Part shown: positions 47,101 through 60,400 of the stretch, in pieces
How the letters are laid out: each line of letters begins with the position of its first letter
Position numbering within the stretch: the stretch's first letter is position 1
Position numbers and translations under genes: made by a program
Notes under the pieces: model-generated
Seen by the model: only the letters and a program-made list of their open reading frames with translations
The model's database searches: none
What the model was told of the DNA's origin: nothing
DNA from: Taenia hydatigena
Lineage: Eukaryota; Platyhelminthes; Cestoda; Cyclophyllidea; Taeniidae
Assembly: GCA_036345935.2 (NCBI GenBank)
Contig: JADWOT020000006.1
Span: 14,544,519-14,608,518 of the forward strand
Length of the DNA: 64,000 bases
Direction: 5' to 3'

Positions 47101-50100
47101 TCAGTTTATAATGACCTTTGCCTAAAAAGGCCGGAAGAATCCGAGGTGATTTGAGTCGCATTAAAACACTCAGGAATCGTACGAAGAGCAGTCAATTTAC
47201 TTGCGATAAAAAAAGAACTACATTAGTCTTCTAATAGAATGGCCAGAACACCGGGCACATGGACCACCAAGAAAGACGGCATTTCTTTACTTCAAACTGG
47301 AGGGCGATAATCAGGAAGTAGGATTAGAGAGAGATGTGTTAATGAAAGAAGTAAAGACGTTCTTCTCGTTCAATGTTCTACACTTTAATGACTGGGTAAA
47401 AACTGCTGCAGTGGATGCAACGCGACTGCCCCAAAAAACAATAGGTAAAGCGATAAAGCTAATCACAATAGCGGGCAAAAGTGCAGAGATAGAAGGCAAA
47501 GGCATAGACACGACGATGTTGATCGAGAATGCTGCACTACACTTCTATGCATATAGAATTTGATTTTGCTACTCTGCCATCCAACAGAACAGCGAGTGAA
47601 AACCAAAGTCGCGTATTTGCACTTTTACCAGTTTCATCCAGTTTTCCAGCATCGATGAAAAATGGGAATTAGTGCTGTAAATTACAAACAGTAGCTGCTT
47701 GCCTCCTTTTCCATCTTTTAAGTTTCCATTCTCTCGTTCGAATCATCGTTGCCTTGTCATGTCCACATCCTACACTGCATATCTATTTCAATATACCTTT
47801 TAGGTGATGCGATCAGATTAAAACGGCCGCGTGAATGAATGACGACATCGATATCTGAGGAGAAAATAAACCCCGATTATTGAGCCTTGAGAACCTGCAA
47901 ACTGTCGCCATGTTTCTCTTTCCAAAGGCATGATACCAAGGATGGAAGAGAAAAACACCGAGTCTGTTGCCCTATATCTACGGTTGGGACGCATGCACGC
48001 GAATCGGTCGCGCGAGTGCCACAACACGACCGAATATGAGGTATGGACGTGCTCTTTCGAGGCAGCCTGGACTATGGATGACATGAGGTACTGGTATGAC
48101 CCAGACACAAATCACCTCCACATTAGTCACCCTTGCATATAAGTTCTACTTACCACACAGACGACCGCGTCGTCACCGCACACAGGGCGTGCAGGCTCTG
48201 TGTTAACAACCTGCCCAAGGGTTGTCCGCCGCAAGAGCTGGTTGCCTCGATTGCTTACTTTTTGATTTACCAAACATTCGTTCGTCAACAATGCTATCAC
48301 TGTGGCTTCCCTGTAAAGTCGGTTATTCATCAGGGTAGCCATATGACGCCAATGCCATATCGAACGCGGTTTCCCACCCGACTTGTTTTGCTGTCCGATT
48401 CAGAGGTCTGCCCTCTTGTACGCTCAACCAGCGTTACAAGTGACAACAACGGACAAGTTTCAGGGATTTCTCAAAATAATGCAACAAACTAACACAATGG
48501 GTTTCTTCAGTTTCTGTAATAATATTGAGAATTTCATTAGGCTTGTTGAGAATCAAAGACAGTCGTTATTTAGCAACTGTGTTTTCACACTTGGTGATGA
48601 GTCCAGTGAGGCTGGAGTTAAATGAGTGACTATGGAAATGAAGAGCAAATCGCAGGCATCCAATTACGAGGTAAGAGGAAGGACGGACCGCTAAAGCTGA
48701 TAAACTGTAGGTGGAAATAGCGCTATGGGAAAGAAAAATAAGTATTGTCGATTTAAAGAAGAGAGTTGAAACGGCTGATTTTTCTCAAAACAAAAGCAAA
48801 TTTTATGGCGTACACTCGATGACCATAAGTACTCTAACTGGTCCAAGCATCAAAGCATGTTCAGCTAACAGATCAACGCTGATAACAAGAACATCTCACT
48901 TAAGCCTAATGAAAACCTCCAAAAGGATTCCGAACATTGTCATCGCTGTGGTTCAAGACGTAGGACGGGTGTAACCCCAGACATGCCACAAAAATCAGAT
49001 GAACCGACAACGCTGGATTGAAACAGCCATGAACGGGCAGATTTGACGACTGATGATGACAGGTAAAATACGAAATGATGTGCATGCAAAGTAGAACTCA
49101 CAGACGCATGTCGAAACTACAAAATCACAACCGCAGTTTCAGAGCAATGAAAATCTGAAGGAGAGAAGTAGTTCAACTAAAGGAGTTTCTTACTTAGTCT
49201 CATGGGGTTTTAAAAAATATCACAGTGTCAGACCAAAATATCAGAATTCATAGCGTAGCATTTTGTGTGAGAGAAGCCGTAGTAAGTGATAACTAATATT
49301 GATGAAATTCAAAAATTAGCAAGAAAGGGTTATGACCAACCATAACGATGGGGAAATCATTGCAAATTTTCATTGACCAAGACGTAAATTAGGCGTACAA
49401 GCAATCTTTTCGAAAAATTAGGTCTTACAAACAAGTTTTTTTCGAATTGCATAAAAAAATATAATTGTAACTATGGGTGATAACTATGGGAGATTCGTAA
49501 TGTAATGCATTGCAACCGGATGGTTGAGATAATGATTTTGAAACCTACTAGAAGCGGATTTAGTTAACAAGACGGAAAGTTCAGTTGTAGAAAGGAGGGA
49601 TTAAATTGCCGTTAAGCAGTGACAGTAAATGGAAAAATATGCTACAACCGTAAAAGCCAAGTGTTGCATAAACGACCATCAAGCCGAAAGTAGAAAAAAA
49701 ATGTAAACATTGCTAACGCGGCTGCATTTAGGAAGTCTAAATGGTAAATTTACAGTCGGGCAAATGGCACTCCTTCAGATGTTCACAGAGGTTTTCGCAT
49801 CCAGAGCAGACGAGGCCACAATCGTGTACTGGGCAGGCAACCAGTTCGTCGGAGCCCTTGGCCAGAGAGGATGAAGTATCACCTCCCCCACTACAGGTAA
49901 CACTCGCTGACCGTGCAGTGCCGACAACGACATCAGTGGCGTTGGGTGCAGCAGAGACAGGGAGGCCACCGCTGCTGCCACCACTGCTGCTTACCGTCCG
50001 CCGCCGTCCGTGGCGGTCGCCACGCCTCCAGCGCATCTTCTTCTCTACGGTTGTCGAAAATCTTCGACGAGAGAAAAGCATGGCCGAAGAAGTCGACGAA

Positions 50101-53100
50101 AGCCGTTGTTTTCGATGCCGTGTTGGAGGCACTCGAGGATATGGCGAGGTCCAGAATCCCCCAGTGCTAGGAACTCTCCCATCCTCTGAAGAGTGTCGAC
50201 CACCACGACCACCACCGAGAGAACTGGAGAAATCCGAGTCGGCGGTCCAACAGCAGCTGGAACATTCCTCCGTCATACCAGCGGTGGAGAGGTCGACGGC
50301 AGAGCCTCGAGGAAGCAGGTGGAAGGAAGGCGGGGGAGAGTGGAAATGACGGGGATAAGTGGGGTGCAGCAGACAGGGGAGAGAGTCAGTAGGCCGATTG
50401 GGGTAGTAGCAGCTGTCAAAACCCAAATCACTACTGCAATCCTCCTCCAAAAAGTCCTCCTCCTCCTCTTCATGTTCGAATTCACAATCGTCTTGCCAAC
50501 AACACGAGGAGGAACAGTAAGGAACGCTGACGACAGGTGCGGTCCTATCACTATTGCTACAGCACCAAGGATCTGTTGGAGCTCCGCCAGCTATGAAACA
50601 AGAGACTACTTTAATTTCTTGAAATGCAAGGTTAAGTAAACTATGAATAATGTATCAGCCAAAAACAGGTATTAACGAAAGGAAGGTATGTATGCATATA
50701 CTTTTCCGGATTGGTTTGAACACATGCAGTATCGTAAAAAGGGAATTAAATAATGACAACTAAGTAACTATTAGGCATAAAACAACTGCAAAGGCTATCG
50801 TTTTGAATCAGTGACAAGTAAAATACTAAAAAAGCGGACCGCAAATTAAGCGTTTCCTACTGACACAAACATTACAGCTCAATCACACGTCAAATGTTTT
50901 CTCAAGGATTCATTTAATCGCTAAAAATATTTATCATGATCCATAAGTTCAGTTATTACTTTTGTGAAAAGCGATAAATGAAATGAGGAAAATCCACTCT
51001 GCGAATCAGTGCCCAAAACGTGATATAGCAAGGTATTGTAGCGTTGTATTCACACACTTATACTTGCTGTGGAAGAAAAGCACCTCACTTCACATTAAAC
51101 TGCAACCGAAAAATACAACATCGGAGCGGCTTTGGACCTCAACGTGCGCTAAACAAATTAAATGAGAAGTACGACAATAAACGCTTTCGAACGAATAAGT
51201 GTGGGTGGCATACGATGTAGGCAAATGAGTTGAAAAATTGGGCATTGCTGATAATTTTAAAAACCAAGTCCCGAGGAGCTGCAATATATGGAGTAAAAAC
51301 CTAAAAACAATATTGGCGTTCAGAAAATTAGCTCGTTGAGCACTGGAGGGTTCATTTTTGGATTATGAATTAGCCGTTCCCACACTCAAAGCAATAAAAC
51401 TACCCAGATACTCTGAAGCATAATCCTGGACAAAAAACTTGTGAAGAAAGTGTAGGCATCTGAATTGAATGAGAAGTCAATCCAAGTCGTTCTGCTCGGG
51501 GAAATGGAAGAAAGTGGAAGCATTTATACAAACCTAGTGATTAATAAATATTGGAGATTAAATGACGAGGTAACTTGCAGGTGCTAAGCAGTTCGGAGAT
51601 ATCATTGGAGTAAATGCTCATGATGAAAGGGGACTGGGGCTGAAGTGTTGGTGGGGGCGGTGGTTGTTGCACCAAAAGGGGGTCGGGGTGGCCGGCGGTA
51701 GCAGCAGTAACGGAGACGGGAGGTGGCGAGCGTTGCACAGATAAGATGGCCACCTTGGCGCCGCCACTGCCGGCGGTAGTGGCGGCCTGGCGGTCGGAGA
51801 GCCGACTAGGTGACGTCTGGCTGCGCAGATTCCCGCGAGTCGCGGTGGTCGGAGCTGTCGTGATTGCAGAGGGAGGAAGAGGACAGGCGAGGGTGCTCGT
51901 GGAGGAGGAAGGGGGCGGAGATGAAGGACAGCGGCGCTGAACTTTTGATCGGTCCAGTGACTGGGACGATCGTTGATCCACCTGTACCACAAGGGACACC
52001 AAACCAGATTCCATTCCAACAAGTTCGCGAAACAAGGGCCATGACGCCAGTATTTCACTGAGTGGGACATTAACTAATTGCATATTGTTGAAGTGAACTT
52101 TGGTAACTAGACAAGCGCGGGCGAAGAGAAAACACTTCGACGAGTCTATAATGGAGACTGCTGTTCCATCGAGCACGGAAAGATGTCGATTACTATAGTG
52201 AAGTGAAAAAATGGCTTAAATGCGTTACCTTTCTGAAGTTCAGAAAAAAATGATTCCACAAAATGAAATTATTTATTTGCGCTAACAGTCATTAAAGAAA
52301 GATCCAAGTATTTTCACGCATTGCTTCAATCTCAGGGTTGCTCACACAACTGGTTCAAAAAATAGAACATCCCAATGAGAAGCAATAAAATGGGCAAAAA
52401 CTGCGAATAGGGTTTGGGAGGATGAGGCGAGTATAGCAACAGAAAACATCAACCTTCCATAAGGTCTAAAACCTCAAAACATGCATTAGAGCGCGATTGA
52501 ATTGATCGTACGCTGGTTGAGTCCAGGTTACCTGCAGCGCACTCCATAGGACAGAAAAAGCTGACTCGACCAGAAAGGGCGTAATGCGTGTGGGCGATCC
52601 TCATGACTCATGACAAAGACATTGCCAAATCGTCACTTTGTGGATTGCTAATATACAGAAAGAGGTAGGTGGGAGATAAAATATACTTTGAATATAATTG
52701 AAAATAGCCGCATTTGAGCATCAGCTGAAGGTTACGAACGCCGACAACAAGTTCAAGTAGGCAAAGGAAATGCCTTTAAAAAGTGGCCTTCCGTAACGGA
52801 TAAAAATAAATTATTTATTAACGCGAAACGCTGAGAACATTGAAGGCGACATTATTATCGAAGTGGTGCAGGCAGTAGGGCCTCTGATGCGACAGTCGGC
52901 CCCCAGTCGGCGCGAAGACTGACCCCAGCACACGCACAATTGATAACACTGTAGCGAACGTGTCGGCAGTGCTAGGCATAGGGCTCTCTGATCCTGTTAT
53001 CCACTTTTCAGATGATTCATTTGTCCTCCCGCATGGCTGCTAAATCCATTGTTTCGCTAGGTAAGCTTCACTTAAAGGGCTCTATTTTTGCAAATGCCTA

Positions 53101-56100
53101 AAACGGTGATGTAGCGACCAAGTTGAGGAAAACGATTTGAGAAGAACAATAGCATACAGAATTAGAACCAGATTATACTTCATGAAACTCCTAGCCTTAA
53201 TTAAAAGAATCCAAATTTAGGCCATAATAGTGGATAGGTCTTGACCCCCGAAATATTCGAGGAGTTACTTATAAGTGGAACGAGCTTATGAAATTAAAGT
53301 ATGTTTACAGGCACCATGAGGGATATTTAAATCGAAGTCACAACCAGTCTTACGAATGAAAAATAAAAAACTGGCATCATAAGTGTGGAAGAGGGGTTGA
53401 AACACACCCGAACGGTCCGCACGGAGAAGCACAGTTTGAGGGAGGAAGAAGGCCCAGCGGCAGCCGTGGAGGAAGAAACGGGTGAGCGCGAGGGAGTCGC
53501 TTCTTCGTTGCAGACAGTACTGACCACTGCTGATGGAAGAGGATCTGGTTTCGGCTTCAAAGTCACGGCCTCCTCCGCCTCCACATTCTCCCCGTGATAC
53601 TTCACCAGGTGACGCGTCAAACCAATTCGCGCCTGATATCGCCGACCACACCGAGGGTGAGGACACTAGAACCAAGTCGGGCAACCATCGGATTTACTAG
53701 ATTTACTTCTTGAAATTAATAAACCGAAAGGAGGGAAGACTCAAGGGCGAACTGGCGCCCAAGAGAGCATTTTTCAGATCAAGAACTATTAAATGGGAGC
53801 GCTGTGACAAGATGTGCTGCAGTAGAAACACGGGTATGTGAAAACGAATTCGGTACAACTGTAGCAATGGTTCACTTCTAAAAATGCACTAAAACATGAC
53901 GTGCATTTGAAATCAATGAGAAAACAACCAGCGTCAGGCAGAGGAAAAAATGATTTATGTAAAATTAAAATCTACTTAGGCAAATAGCGCAGTGAAGTGC
54001 TAATTGAGACAAAGCCTGATATAAAATCATGCTTCCTATCAAACGCAAATTAGAAACCATAACCTCAGTTGTAAATACACAGGGAAAAGTGAATAATTTC
54101 ACCGTGGTAGCTTTGCCCACTTACAGCAAAGACTTGGACGTTTATCCGTACTGGAATGCTATTGGCTACTCATAGACCAGGCTAACAGGTCCCTTGGGGT
54201 AGAGAAAAGGGTAGTCTTTAAAAATTCGGATTGTCGGCGAAATTTCACTTAGAACGATGTGCAATCTACTAAGGGTGGCATGAAGAAAGCTTTAGACTTT
54301 GAGCGGTTATCTTTCGACGTTCGGCGAAAATCTCAAGCGATAAGTGGTACAGCGTGTTCAATAAGTAGTAGGAATGATAATGACTAATCCTCCATTCTTC
54401 TAAAAAATATACTTACTAAAGAGAGTAAGGTCAATAAGCAAACCAGGATGATGAATGAACTGTGAAATTCTGAGATAAGGAGCAGTTCAGTGAAACCATC
54501 ATGGAAGAAGCGTCAGGACATTGCTTATTTTAAAATATTCCATTGAAACATTAAAAGGCACCAGAGAATGGTGGGATCAATTCATAATTGGTAACAAATG
54601 CTATGCCCGTTTCAAAATTCAAAAAATAGGTTTATCATTGGGGCGAGACCTGTGGTGCATAACTTTCAAATCAGCGTACAAAATAGATATTACAAAAGTT
54701 GGTACGATACATTTTGTCGTTATTAAGCAGACACTTAATTATGATCTTTAAATGCGCCATCACAAATAATATAAACTACAAAAATATACACACATTTTGG
54801 TATCAATGGTTTTATTATTCTGCTCCCCACAACCGGGTAAAGAATAGAAGCAAAAACAAGGGCAAAAAACAAAGCTTGGTTTTGCATTTGTTTCCAGCGG
54901 ATTAACAAGTATAAGTAGTGACTAATCAGATACTCATCACGATCAAGGTTACAGGTCACGAAATTAGCTTCCTGACTATCCCATATTGCACGAAATGATA
55001 AGCTGGAAACAGACATGGATCGAACTTACCAAAAATAAAATTATAGATAAAAAGTACCAATATAACCTATGTTCCAAACCATTCCTTGAATGGTCAACGA
55101 AGTACCATAGCAATTAATCAACCTAAGCTTTTTGCGACATAGATAATATATTTATGTAAAAAAATGCGGCTTACGGTTCCCAAAAACCCCGATACGGAAA
55201 TAAGGGGATGGTAGCGAATAGAAAATCCATATAAGGTGGTTTGATTAGAATTCGAGTAGCTTGCCACGTGTCAGTAAACTGATGGGAACGCATAGAAGTT
55301 AGCCCATATGATGGATTATTAATGTCACCTTTATTACTAGTTCACCAGCGGGTAAAGTTCGGAAAATCTTGCATAAAATCCTATCAAAATTAACGGGTTA
55401 ATGAAGTATCTGTAGTCTGAACATTTAAGCATAACCAAAATCTAATTTTAGAAGTCAGAAAACCAAAAGACAGTAAAAAATACATTTTTTGGCCAACGAA
55501 ACTCACGACAAATCGAAAACGTTCGTTGGGATCCTGAGGGATGTGAAGGTCGTTAGAAGAAGGGGTCATCAGGGTGGGCGCTTGGGATGCGACAGATCGA
55601 GTTGGTGTGGTCTGGAAAAGGCAATTCAGTCCGCAATGTGCATTTGAGTAACGAAGAAGAAAATGTCCTGCATGCCGCACGTCCTTGTTACGTAGTCTTT
55701 ATTTAAATGAAACGCACTTTTCGATTGCATGGAAATCGATGTGCGGTATCAGACTCATTAATTTTTGAAATAGTCTGCATAAATAGGTAGAAGTATATTA
55801 TATGGAGTATGTTAAAATCGAAAGTAGACTTTAAATTAAAACCTTGTCAAATAGCGTACCAGAAAAAACTAAAAACAGCACCTCGAATAAGACATTGTCG
55901 GAATACACCGGATAGGTAAACTCTGCGATGGTAGTACTCATTTGTGTAAAAGCCCATGAATAAAAGTGCACATAATGCGAGCATAATTAATGACGGTATT
56001 CGCAATGCCACATAAAAATCCATGGGGAAAAGCAGTACCGAGAACCGATTGAAAGCACTCATCGAATGAGTACTCTAAACTGTCGCGAACACAAATTTGG

Positions 56101-57511
56101 AATGCTACATTTGAAAAAAATTGGAAATAAAGTTTTGTGTCTATTAGAAAAAAAATCCGGATGGAAAATGTGCCTCCGAAATGCGAGCGAAAGAAATTGC
56201 CCAATCACAAATTGTGTGCTTGGATAGAGAGAATGGAAAGAAGGTTGGGAGTGAGGAGCAAAACATGACAAATTTGCTCCAAAGTGAGAGGAGCGCGTGA
56301 GAGGGACAAAATGATGTGCACCAAGCTTATTGTCAGGTACAAGCAGCATTCGCTACAAGGTATGGTAGTGCCACTGTGGAGAGCGACTTAAATATAGTTG
56401 GCTGTTTTCCTGTGAAAGCATTCGAAGAGTTGGATAAACCCAAAGACTGAGAAGCGGATCCGAATGACACTGATGAAAAAAGGGCTCCTCAATTAATTTT
56501 ATCACCAGCATGTGACATGCTCAAAAATAACCCTGTAAAAACTAAAGTTCCAAACTTCTCCCAAATCTATTAAAAACTAGTAACGAAGCTTTGAAGGCCA
56601 TTACGAATTAGCATGTTGACAGTTTGTACAACACTATTGTTTTGAAAATGCTTAGATGAACTTTGGTTCAAGGAAAGACATAGGATGCCTGATGGACAGA
56701 TATAAAATTGCCAGATAGGGAAGGTTCAATAATGATGAGACCGGGAACCGATGGGATAAACAAGACGCTCTAGACTAATGATGATTATGTTGGAAGGTAA
56801 GTAAGAATAGAAACGTACACACTCGGAGTTGACCGTCGATGGGTTAACAACAACAGGAATCCGAGCAGCAGCCGTCAATTTGGCACGATTGGCCAAACGC
56901 ACTGTAAGATTTTCTTGACGTTGCTTAGCTGCATTTGCGAGATTGATAAAGGTGGTTGAGGGTGCTAGCAGCTGTCTCCGTAGTGCCGCGTGCAGTGGAG
57001 GAGAGGCAGAGGATGAAGTTGTTGTCGGTCCAACCCCCAATGGAGGCAGTTGGAGAGCAGCAAATAATGAAGAGGAGCGCGTTTGAAGTGACTGTGAGTT
57101 CTGCATTTGGTGATTTGCGTATGTAACCACAGGCGTGACACAACCACCGAAGGAGCGCTTTGTCGGAGGAGGGGTGAAAGAATCATCTTTGGAAAACCAG
57201 TAGCCCGATGTTTTTCGGGACGGTGGCGGTGCAGACGAGTGAGAGGATGATGAGGATTGAAGCTGACTCAGCACTTGCTCAACCTCGTTAGCGCTTATTG
57301 TCGGTAACTCGATATTTGGATCGACCAGTGAAAAGACAGAACTGTTTTGGTGTTGCAGAAGAGATGGAGGATGAGAGGATGAGAATAAGGAATTGCTTTG
57401 GTGGTTAGCGACAGTGGAAGAAAATAGAATGTCTCCTGAGTTGGCCAACGTTGTAGCAAGGTAAGGAGGATGCAGAGACGAGAGATGCTGTGAGCCTTTA
57501 GTGGGCCGCAT
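44127..57511 (-). CDS. Large C2H2 zinc-finger protein, eight exons, not recognised
   Basis: Minus-strand exons: 57511-56819, 55611-55507, 53665-53406, 52192-51579, 50590-49754, 46645-46265, 45826-45360, 44528-44127. The sum is 3,759 nt or 1,252 aa, with all eight phases compatible. Three fingers of the form C-x4-C-x12-H-x3/4-H are visible: CPHPRCGRRY...HLVKYH at residues 267-290, preceded by RFRFV; CPVHDCGLVC...HLKECH at 810-833; and CPVKSCRTFC...HFDAH from 848. Fingers 2 and 3 are adjacent in the protein but split by a 3.1-kb intron. The rest is Ser/Pro/Gln-rich and disordered-looking, with a conserved-looking helix LLQALDLLPDDVLHELLQ near 965-985. Intron 4 needs a GC donor (CT|GCAAGT). The 3' end of exon 3 and the 5' end of exon 4 (52192, or 52073 with another acceptor) are uncertain. 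It is probably a nuclear DNA-binding factor; I cannot place it in a named family. Confidence 0.75.
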
Positions 57512-58855
57512 TATGTACTAGGCAGATATGCTGATCTAGACCCGAACAAATATAGAACAATTTATTTGCATTTGAGAAAAAGCAACATGAAAAACACCAA
57601 TGCTAGCAAATGCCGAGTCACTAAACAATCAACTTAAATTTTATTCACTAACTATAAATATTAACCGAAGAGGGGCAAAAGTGGAATAGACAGGACGGCT
57701 AGTTAATTTAACCCACAATATGGGCATTCTTACTTCAACAACTTGCGATTAGATACAATATAATCCACTTATGGTAAAAGGAACAGCTGTTATCTAAAAA
57801 ACTTCAGCCATTTTGATCCCGACTCATTGGAATAACAAAATTATATGCAAGGCACTTTGTGTCGAATTACTCCCACAAAATCTACGCAAAGGTCAACAGC
57901 CATGACATTCCTGTAGCTGTCACTTAACACAGACATCAAAAATGTGCTGAATCATATCATTTCCAAGTAGAATTAAATCCAAAAAATGCTAAGATTTAGA
58001 AGGCGTACTTCTGGAATGAGGACTAGTGAAAGAGGAATGAGACTCCTGATACCATCCAGCCAATGTATTAAACAACTCAGAAAGGTTTCCACTTAATTAT
58101 ATTGACAACTAAAGGAAAGTTCTATAATCTAAAAACCAAGAAAAGCACAACAAATACCTTACATAATGATTAATGCATTAATTTTACAAAAGACCTCCAT
58201 TACACGCAACAGACAACCAACACTCCTCGAAGGTCACAGTTTGATACAGTTTCTTCAAAATACCATCGGCGCCATTCAAAGCCCAGAATCACGGACCATT
58301 GTATTAGCGCCTTTATTTAAGGCGGAACACAAAACGTAATTTTGACAAGCGGAAAGTGTTTGTTATGTCATAAGTTTCGTAGGGTATCGAGAATCTCAAA
58401 TTGAATTTCACTGATCATGCAGAACGGAAAGGTGAGGGAGTCAAATGTTTAAATAAAATATTAAAACTCATTCAAGCTGAAATAACCAAGCGTCAATTAT
58501 TAAGTAGTAGGCAGCCACAACCATGCATGAAGTTGAAGTGTGTGAACTCAGATTCGTAACTGAGCCAAAAGCATGTATTTTTAAAAAAATATGCCAATAG
58601 TGAACTTCAGAAAATATCTATCAGGGCTGTTGACTTTTCCTTCTATTGAGTCCATAGACATTTAATGTTGGACCCATATTTGACAAGAATATGAATCGAA
58701 TTACGTGATTGAGTCATAATAAGTCTTGCCTCCGCTATTTCTAAATGTTACAATATCATCCGATTTTGTTATATGTGGCTAATAACAAACGCGACAACAA
58801 CTGTAAGACAAATTTCTACAAAAAGCAAAGTCCCCGATTTTCAAATTATGCCAAC
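57512..58855. other. Upstream region of the zinc-finger gene, no gene seen
   Basis: AT-rich, with no open frame of note and no repeat family member. It should contain the zinc-finger gene's 5' untranslated region and promoter. No core element is recognisable by eye. Confidence 0.45.
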
Positions 58856-59081
58856 TGTAGAGAGTTCCTCTTTTTCTCCCTAACCATCCTCGTTACCAGA
58901 AGTCTGAACACGCCTTGACATCTTTAGTGTGGGTAAGAGAGGGTACAGAGGGATCTTGTAGGAGAGTTCACAACGGGGATGGGCCGCGCTCCTGGGAGTC
59001 ACCGCGCCGCTCTACAATCAGGTTCAAATTGCCCTCCCGCCTCTGGCCTAATAAGCACATTTAAAGAACATAGGTATTACA
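58856..59081 (+). repeat. 5' LTR of the intact TRIM
   Basis: It starts TGTAGAGAGTTCC and ends GTATTACA. Its sequence is shared with the 3' LTR (59357-59571), the solo LTRs at 29334 and 7607, and the LTR at 8934-8707. Downstream of its end the internal region opens with CTACTGGCTCAGCC, where a tRNA primer-binding site is expected. Confidence 0.88.
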
Positions 59082-59356
59082 CTACTGGCTCAGCCTAGAG
59101 GCCAGACCATCTGGCAAAGGCGACATGGCCAAACAAGGGCACGCAAGTGAAATGGGAAGTTAAACATACAAAGAGTGTGTTATAACATGATTTGGTGATA
59201 AAAATTTTAGAAGTGCAATGCTTCAATCACTGGGAAAGTTATGAGAATTCGATCTTGTCTCATGCTTGGGTAGATTTGAACAAAAGCAGAACGGGAGCAC
59301 CGCTATTTCGCTAGAGAAGAACCAAAATTAATTGGGGGTCTAAAATACGGGGAGGT

Positions 59357-59571
59357 TGTGTTGGGTTCCTCCTCTTCCCTCTTACCACCCTTGTTATTAG
59401 AAGTCTGGACACGCCTCGACCTCTTTATTACGGATAAGAGAGATCTTGTAGGAAAGTTCGGGACGGGGATAAGTCGCGCTCCTGGGAGTCACCGCGTTGC
59501 TCGGCAACCATGTTCAAATTGCTATCCCGCCTCTGGCCTACAAAGCACATTTAAAGAACATAAGTATTACA
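59357..59571 (+). repeat. 3' LTR of the intact TRIM
   Basis: It starts TGTGTTGGGTTCC and ends AAGTATTACA. It is 215 bp, slightly shorter than the 5' copy because of small deletions. The CCAAC duplication follows immediately. Confidence 0.88.
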
Positions 59572-59643
59572 CCAACTGCCAGTGATTGGCAATTGTGTTG
59601 CATGCACACATTTATTAAGATGCTAATAAATGGATAATTAGCG

Positions 59644-59806
59644 TGGCGTCCTGAGACTTCCTTGAAAGCAAAAGAGGGTGCAATGAATGGACAGAAAGGA
59701 ATTGGTTCTGCTGGCACGGCACAGAGGCCAGCCCACCTGCCACAGGCAATCTGGCCACCCATTTTACCGTAGCAGAAACCGGCAGTTAAACAAACAAAGT
59801 GCTACA
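59644..59806 (+). mobile_element. R2 LTR-like element
   Basis: This 163-bp copy starts TGGCGTCCTGAGAC and ends AAAGTGCTACA. Flanks are TAGCG (59639-59643) and TAGCT (59807-59811), four of five matching, consistent with a target-site duplication. It lies 67 bp after the intact TRIM's duplication. Confidence 0.78.
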
Positions 59807-60400
59807 TAGCTCCTCTCTTATTTCGAGTATCGTCCCCCGCGCTCCCTTGGTGAACCTCCCGAATCAGCTATCACAACCTAATCAGTTTTGAAAGAATGCA
59901 CCCACGAGCCAACTGCTCCAGTCATCGAAATTCTATGCAACTGAGGCGATGCTTGACCGCAACGTCACTGATCCCTCTTAACAATTCTAGTGAATCTGGA
60001 GTTTCGTTCGGTTTATGAGCTGGAATCATGGGCAAGGAATTCTGCTAGCCATCATGCGCACCCATAACTAGACATTGGAACGCCGGCCTAAAAGCAGATT
60101 CGTGAAAATGATTACAAGGCTCAACACAATTGCGTTGGGAGAGAGTTTTGTGTCTGTCCACATTGTCGGCATCTTTATGCAGGCATAGTAGAGCAAATGA
60201 GGTTAATTTTTTTTCCAAGCAGCTCACGACCAGTGTCGCTTCTGATGGGATTAGGTTATTGCTGAAGGTATATATCCTTCTCGGCCCTTCTGTTTTTTGC
60301 CGTCTAACGCCTCTATCGGTAACAAATGCACTTTGTCCGCCCCAGCGGTAAAAAAGGAAGAAAGTCCCTTAAGGTCGGATTTGCTTTCCGTTGCCACCAA

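Larger units (their letters stand above)
58856..59571 (+). mobile_element. Intact terminal-repeat retrotransposon in miniature (TRIM)
   Basis: This 716-bp element has two direct LTRs, 58856-59081 (226 bp) and 59357-59571 (215 bp), both running TGT...TATTACA. A 275-bp internal region contains no open frame worth naming. Directly before the 3' LTR is a polypurine tract (CGGGGAGG, about 59,348-59,355). The element is flanked by the identical pentamer CCAAC (58851-58855 and 59572-59576), a perfect target-site duplication. With no gag or pol it must be mobilised in trans. Tapeworms are known to carry such TRIMs (established); whether this belongs to the described family cannot be told here. The LTRs have diverged noticeably from each other, so it is not a very recent insertion. 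Confidence 0.92.

Noticed and set aside
49741..50349. 202-codon plus-strand open frame
   Set aside because: It is the antisense of the largest zinc-finger gene exon; low-complexity composition keeps several frames open.
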